Below the pieces are notes generated by a model that did not search any database, was not told the origin of the DNA, and saw only the letters and a program-made list of their open reading frames with translations. Shown here in pieces: positions 59,266-64,000 of a DNA stretch of 64,000 nucleotides (position 1 is the first letter of the stretch; each line of letters begins with the position of its first letter). Position numbers and translations under genes: made by a program. The stretch comes from Datisca glomerata (lineage: Eukaryota > Streptophyta > Magnoliopsida > Cucurbitales > Datiscaceae), in NCBI GenBank assembly GCA_003255025.1, contig QANY01005768.1, forward strand, positions 1,810,805 to 1,874,804, read 5' to 3'.

Positions 59266-60266
59266 TATTTACACGTGTGTATGTTTATATGAAAATTTAA
59301 GAATGCAACGATGCTTGTTTTCTTTGTGAGGGTTATTGTTTTGTGATGCATCTTTCAGTGTTATTATAGTGTATCTTATGATGTGTAAGCCTTGATTATT
59401 GAATGTAATACATGTTATAAGATAAGAAAGAATGTTGCATGAAAATAAAAAAAAAACACTTTGTGCCATTAGAGTCACGTACCACTATTCTGCTTTGCTA
59501 GCCATATATTCATGCAGAGAGGATCTCTATATATGCTATGGTTAGACTTATGAGACATTATATGATTTCTTGTTCCACCTTCTTGGAGGAGTGGATGGAT
59601 ACTCATAAGGAAAGTCATTTGTACGTATCATACAATCTATCATTGTGGGAGATTATCTAATTTTTGGTTCTACCTTTACGAAGGTACGGAGTGATAGTCA
59701 TGATGAATGTCACATTATCGTACCTCACAAGAACAATTACTGTTGTGTAATCTTCGTTCTATTATGGGTGTGGTGGCGAACTCTAATGGAAGTTGGCTAG
59801 CAAACTATGTAAGGAATAATTGAAAGTTCTCAACAATGATATGTACTGTATGTGATTGCAATTCTAGTGACGTTATGTATGTAAAGTTTTGCTCAGTGAG
59901 AATATTTTTATACTCACTCTCGTTTGTTTTAAAGTTTTCAGATGACGATGATGCGTTCAAGACGGATGAGATTTAGAGTCCCTGGCACGAGACACGAGTC
60001 AATAAGTTTCCATGAAAACATTGGAGTTTAATTATTTTTCTTCAATTTTCGTCATTTCTACTTTTAACGGTTTATTGATTAGTAGACGTTTTAGTTTTGA
60101 ATCCATGTTGAGCAAATACATTTAAATGATTCTGAGTTGAATAAAGTCATGTTAAAATTTTATTCGCTCTCTTAGTTAAAAAAATAGAAAATTTGAACTA
60201 GCTTTTGCGAGCTTTTCACATAAAATGTTAAAGTAAACCTAGTCGATTTTTGGGCTGTGACGCAAT
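59266..60266 (+). mobile_element. LTR end of a gypsy-like retrotransposon (left border undefined)
   Basis: The last few hundred bases end in GGGCTGTGACG directly before a primer-site-like sequence, as in plant gypsy elements whose LTR ends GGG.CGTGACA. The upstream border is not visible. 59870-60258 is the most LTR-like part. No gag frame follows that I can recognise. Confidence 0.45.
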
Positions 60267-60276
60267 TGGTATCAGA
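60267..60276 (+). promoter_or_regulatory. possible initiator-Met tRNA primer site of the LTR element
   Basis: TGGTATCAGA matches the first ten bases of the common plant retrotransposon primer site, then diverges (TTCT). Confidence 0.45.
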
Positions 60277-60789
60277 TTCTCGTTCTAGGTCTATTATTAG
60301 ATGTCTATTGTTAGAACGAATATCCTATGGATTTTTAGATTCGTAGAACCCTCTCTTTTATGAGTATTTTTTGATTTAATCTCCCTTGTATAACGGTTTA
60401 GATTTTACGTGTAATTTTCAGTTGGTTATGTAATTAGAGTGACAATCTAGGAATATATTATTTTTTCCTATAGATTTGTATTTAGTTTTCATAGATTATT
60501 ATAAACTTTTCTTGATTAAGTTAGAATTAATTATTCAAACCAGGTGGAGATAAAATCGATGCAACAAAAGGATATTGAAGAACAGACGGGATCACGCAAC
60601 GACGTAAAAGGCGCGCGGTTATTGCGTGGAAGGCAGGCGGCGGCAACGGCTGCTGCTCGTCGGCGCTAGCGTGATGCCATGATTGCACCGTGTCGCAGCG
60701 CCTAGGTGGTTAGTGGTCGTGGGTGTGGCGGGCCACGATGTGCGGATTATGGCGGTAGATGGCAATCAATAGTGACCGATGGTGCATGG
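60277..60789. other. region after the LTR primer site
   Basis: Includes an unusually GC-rich patch at 60590-60780 (GGCGGCGGCAACGGCTGC and similar). No intact frame; it may be the start of a degraded retrotransposon body. Confidence 0.35.
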
Positions 60790-61152
60790 ACCTCCTTTCA
60801 TGTTAGGTTTCACTAACAAAATACCCATAACTGTTAGATTTCAAACTAACTCTGTTTAAATTACATGTTAGACCATGATCAACTCTCATTTTTATTCTTG
60901 ATTCTGAAAAGGTTAAAATCAAATTATTTTAATATTCAAACTAAAATTCACCAAAATCTAAATCAACCTTGGTCGGTGTGATTTTTTCGGTTAGAAAATA
61001 GTTCGATTGGATTGCTTATAGGAGTAATATTGTCTTTTTCCACCTAAACTAACAAGATTTTAATAGAATTGGCTTATTTTTTATTTTTCAAACTACATGT
61101 ATCTCTCTATCATGTATACAACTATAAAAGGGTGTCAGAAGATATTTTCCTC
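60790..61152 (+). repeat. dispersed repeat, copy 2 (partner at 2238)
   Basis: Alignable over its whole length with 2238-2611, same orientation. Flanks are unrelated on both sides. See copy 1 for shared phrases. Confidence 0.75.
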
Positions 61153-62269
61153 ACTGGAAATAGGCCTCGCAATAATATAGAGCCTACTTTCTTCACCTTC
61201 TCGCTCGAATCCATTTGCAAGAGCCCATTTTTGTATCAACCCATATACAAAAAAACTCATTTACATTTTTCAACTCCACTAGAGAGTTAAGTCATACATC
61301 GCAACATGGCACCCCAATCCAGACGAATCAGGAATGAGAGTTCCCAAGACATAACCTATACTCGTGCAAAGCTGAATCTTTTTTATACGGCTTCGAACCA
61401 TAATCCTTACCAAAACCATGCCCAAAATAAACGACAAACTTTACAAAACCCACAAGACACATAAGCAATCAAGAGAACCACGATAGTAATTCAATCCATA
61501 TAACAAACTCATATTGAAATTGTTGGTATCCTCATTAAACTAAGAAATATCATGGTCGAAGCCTGTTGAACCGAAATAGAGACTAATGCAACGCCTCAGG
61601 GGGCTTCACATACTCGAACCAATGGAGAAGCAAGGCCCGTGACCACCAATCCCATCATAGAGGCGAATGCCATAATTTTGCTTGAGAAGGGTCTAGTTGA
61701 AAGGTCATACTACTACTAAGACTTTAAATTAAACCCTCCAACCTCCGTATTCATCCAATATCCTTAAGAGACCACCCAAATCCATTGATGTACTCATGTC
61801 TGACATTTGAGACAAAGACTTGAAGCTCCGTATCTTATTCCATGCTAGAGTCAATGGTTTTTTTTTTCAATACGAATAGCCTTGCCATGTCTTAATATCG
61901 ATGTTTTGAGAAACCTAGTTATTGCCTTTGTATATCTTCCTCTATCATAATATCATGCTCATGCCTATGATGATGGACTTCCAACAAAACACAAGAAATA
62001 ATTAAATCCACAAGAAACACACACATGCATAAACAATATTTTGTCAAGCACCATGACAACACGAGCACCAATATTCAGCATGACCACTCGACCATCTTGT
62101 TCGTATCGACTTGTCAAGGCAACCTTAGGTACAATTTTTTAACCATCACAACCTTACAAATTAATGAGGCAAAGTACCAGAGTTAAAATGAAAAACTTAA
62201 TATTTTCAGAAATTAGCATGGAAGGACCCCCTGAGATAGAGTTTATTAATATTAAGACATTTTAGATTA
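61153..62269. other. non-coding or heavily decayed sequence
   Basis: A plus-strand frame from 61306 (MAPQSRRIRNESSQD...) stays open for about 50 codons and may be a gag remnant, but I cannot assign it. No other signal. Confidence 0.35.
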
Positions 62270-62580
62270 TTTTAATGATATTAAGACCCATGTTTCTGTT
62301 GCTCTAATAGACCATGATCTAGCAGAACATTTTCTGTTAGGCCATGGTCTAAAAAATATTTTAAATTTTAACACAAAACTGTTAGGCCATGGTCTAGCGA
62401 TCTGGCACGTGACAAAATATCTGTTTGCTCCGCTAAACCAATTAACAAGTAGAAAATATTCTACTAGACCAATGGACTAGGAGAAAATATTATGCTAGAT
62501 CCTGGTCTAGCAAGTGTTAATTTTAACATGCAAACTGCTAGATCATGGGCTAACATAATATTTTGAGTTAAATTTACTTA
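62270..62580. repeat. degenerate repeats of a CCATGGTCTAG motif
   Basis: At least six variants of AGGCCATGGTCTAGC / AGACCATGATCTAGC / AGATCCTGGTCTAGC lie within 300 bases. The core is self-complementary (CTAGACCATGGTCTAG-like), so it can form short hairpins. Confidence 0.6.
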
Positions 62581-63329
62581 AAAATGGGAGATTGGTCTTT
62601 ATATCGTTAACTCTCCTCCTCGAAGTTCTGAAGCTGAAAATTTCCCTAATATTTTCTCATGCAAAACAGAATCCAACTATTGTTAATTGAGGTTGAAAGC
62701 TTTTTTTAATAAAATTAGGAAATTAAACTAGTTTAAGTTATTGTTTAGTATTATGTCCCTTGATTTTTTATTTGTACATATTACCGGATTTTAGGAGAGA
62801 TATTATAGTTAGTTAGGATTTTATGTGGTAATTTAATTATTTGCCATTAGTATAACTTAATATCTTTTTTAGGTTTTATTGTATTTTTATATTTGTTTGT
62901 AGCTATTACACGATAACATCCCTTCCCGCACCCCTCTCCCACAAGTGTCTTCTACGGCTTCCATTGATGCAATTTTAGAGCTTTATTGGTTTGAGTTTTC
63001 ATCTTCATCTCCATTCGTTTTATTCTGAAAATTCTGAAACTACAATAAAGAGTTTTATTTGGACTGACTTTAGTTATATTCTCGACAAATTCGAACAATT
63101 TATTCGAATTTGATTTTGATTTTTTTGGACGAACTTTGCGGATTTATCTTCATCATCTATAGTAGTTTATACAGAATTGATCAACAATTGAAATCAAGTA
63201 TATTAATCTTCCTTCCGTTTTTAATGTAAAAATTATATTCTCCCTATATTTATAGTTTTCGAGCGAGAGGGATGAAGAAGAAGGAAAAAGGAGGGGTTGG
63301 GCTTGGGTGGGTGTGGGAAGTGGTACGGT
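62581..63329. other. intergenic DNA
   Basis: AT-rich with a CT-rich patch at 62920-62960 and a GA/GT-rich patch at 63260-63330. No gene recognised. Confidence 0.35.
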
Positions 63330-63720
63330 ACCGGTACTTGATGATATATAAAAATATATTATATATATACTACGATATACAAATAATATATAAAAATATA
63401 CTATATATATACTACGATATACTGATGGTACGTATAAATATATTATGATATATTGATAATATATTAAAATTTACTACAAAATTTTGTATGTATACTACAA
63501 AATTGTAGACCAAAAACTGCATACACACAGTGTGTGAATATATACTATAACGTATATGTCTATATACTATAGCAAAAGATATACAATACTGTATAATAAA
63601 GTATATAATTATATATCATTCGGTCATGTTTATATGCTATATTACATATGTTCCAAAAAAATGCATAACAAAATATATTATTGTACATTATAGATTATAT
63701 ATTTATAAACTACGTAACAT
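63330..63720. repeat. AT-rich region with repeated ATATACTACGATATAC phrases
   Basis: AATATATAAAAATATA.TATATATATACTACGATATAC occurs twice in tandem (63340-63420), followed by many TATACTATA words. Low complexity and palindromic. No coding. Confidence 0.7.
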
Positions 63721-64000
63721 TTTACGCTGGGGTTGTTACGCGAATAAGGTGATTTTCGTCCCTTATTAGTCAGTGCAATTTCGTTTAGGGAAAATTAAAG
63801 GATTATGCTACTTTCAGTTTTATTTTTGTAATATGTTTTTTAATTTTATGTTTTGCACATACGACTGGATTCTCCATTTAGTTGGTTAGTTAGTTATGAT
63901 TTTATTTGATCATTTACGTTTTTGCCCTTTCGTAAAACTAACTGTATGATTTTTAGATTTTATTAATTTTTATTCGTTTGCAGGATGTCACTGCTCCACG
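63721..64000. other. window end, no gene recognised
   Basis: Contains GTTAGTTAGTTATGATTTTATTTGATCATTTACG near 63885, resembling a phrase near 62813. Nothing can be called. Confidence 0.3.

Overview
The window is nuclear DNA of a flowering plant, most likely a core eudicot. Its genes are spliced with GT..AG introns, intergenic DNA is AT-rich, and the recognisable proteins are plant ones: an LC8-type dynein light chain, the tail of a C-type cyclin-dependent kinase, a SKIP28-like F-box protein and a GPI-anchored GH17 beta-1,3-glucanase with an X8 domain. I cannot name the species.

Layout. 1-1603: dynein light chain gene (+). 1604-3649: non-coding, with a dispersed repeat (2238-2611) whose second copy lies at 60790-61152. 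3650-35908: a block of about 32 kb made almost wholly of decayed endogenous pararetrovirus (Caulimoviridae-like) sequence. Copies A, B and a shortened C lie head to tail on the plus strand. Copies D and E lie head to tail on the minus strand. The two arrays meet tail to tail near 21840. A small plus-strand piece F closes the block. The viral order is leader with an initiator-Met tRNA primer site, movement protein, coat protein with zinc knuckle, aspartic protease, reverse transcriptase/RNase H, a second reading frame, then an intergenic promoter. All copies carry stops and frameshifts. Insertions inside the block are a GC-rich 188-bp tandem repeat (copy B), a 1157-bp hAT-like element with target duplication (copy D) and a 425-bp segment that replaces the promoter between E and D.

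35909-38393 is a non-viral island holding the last two exons of a CDKC kinase gene (-), bordered by a perfect 44-bp inverted repeat. Another viral promoter fragment (G) follows, then a decayed MuDR-type transposase (39394-41653, -). 42857-45674 is the F-box gene (+) and 46484-50006 the beta-1,3-glucanase gene (-), which converge. From 51234 to the end there are transposon remains: a gag fragment, a probable solo LTR, a LINE split by a 3.8-kb CACTA element with a 3-bp target duplication, an LTR end with primer site, and AT-rich repeats.

The most striking observation is in copy B. Between a truncated reverse transcriptase and the second viral frame lies a module (17716-18357) with the hallmarks of an AlkB-type Fe(II)/2-oxoglutarate dioxygenase: H-x-D, a distal His, and the R..I..TFR signature. 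Plant RNA viruses of the flexivirus group carry such domains; I do not know of one in a pararetrovirus. Copy D keeps the start of the same module at the same junction, with the same upstream deletion and the same YIND change in the polymerase motif, so the arrangement existed before at least one copying event. The other theme is the palindromic meeting of two viral promoter regions at 21840, which could produce double-stranded RNA.
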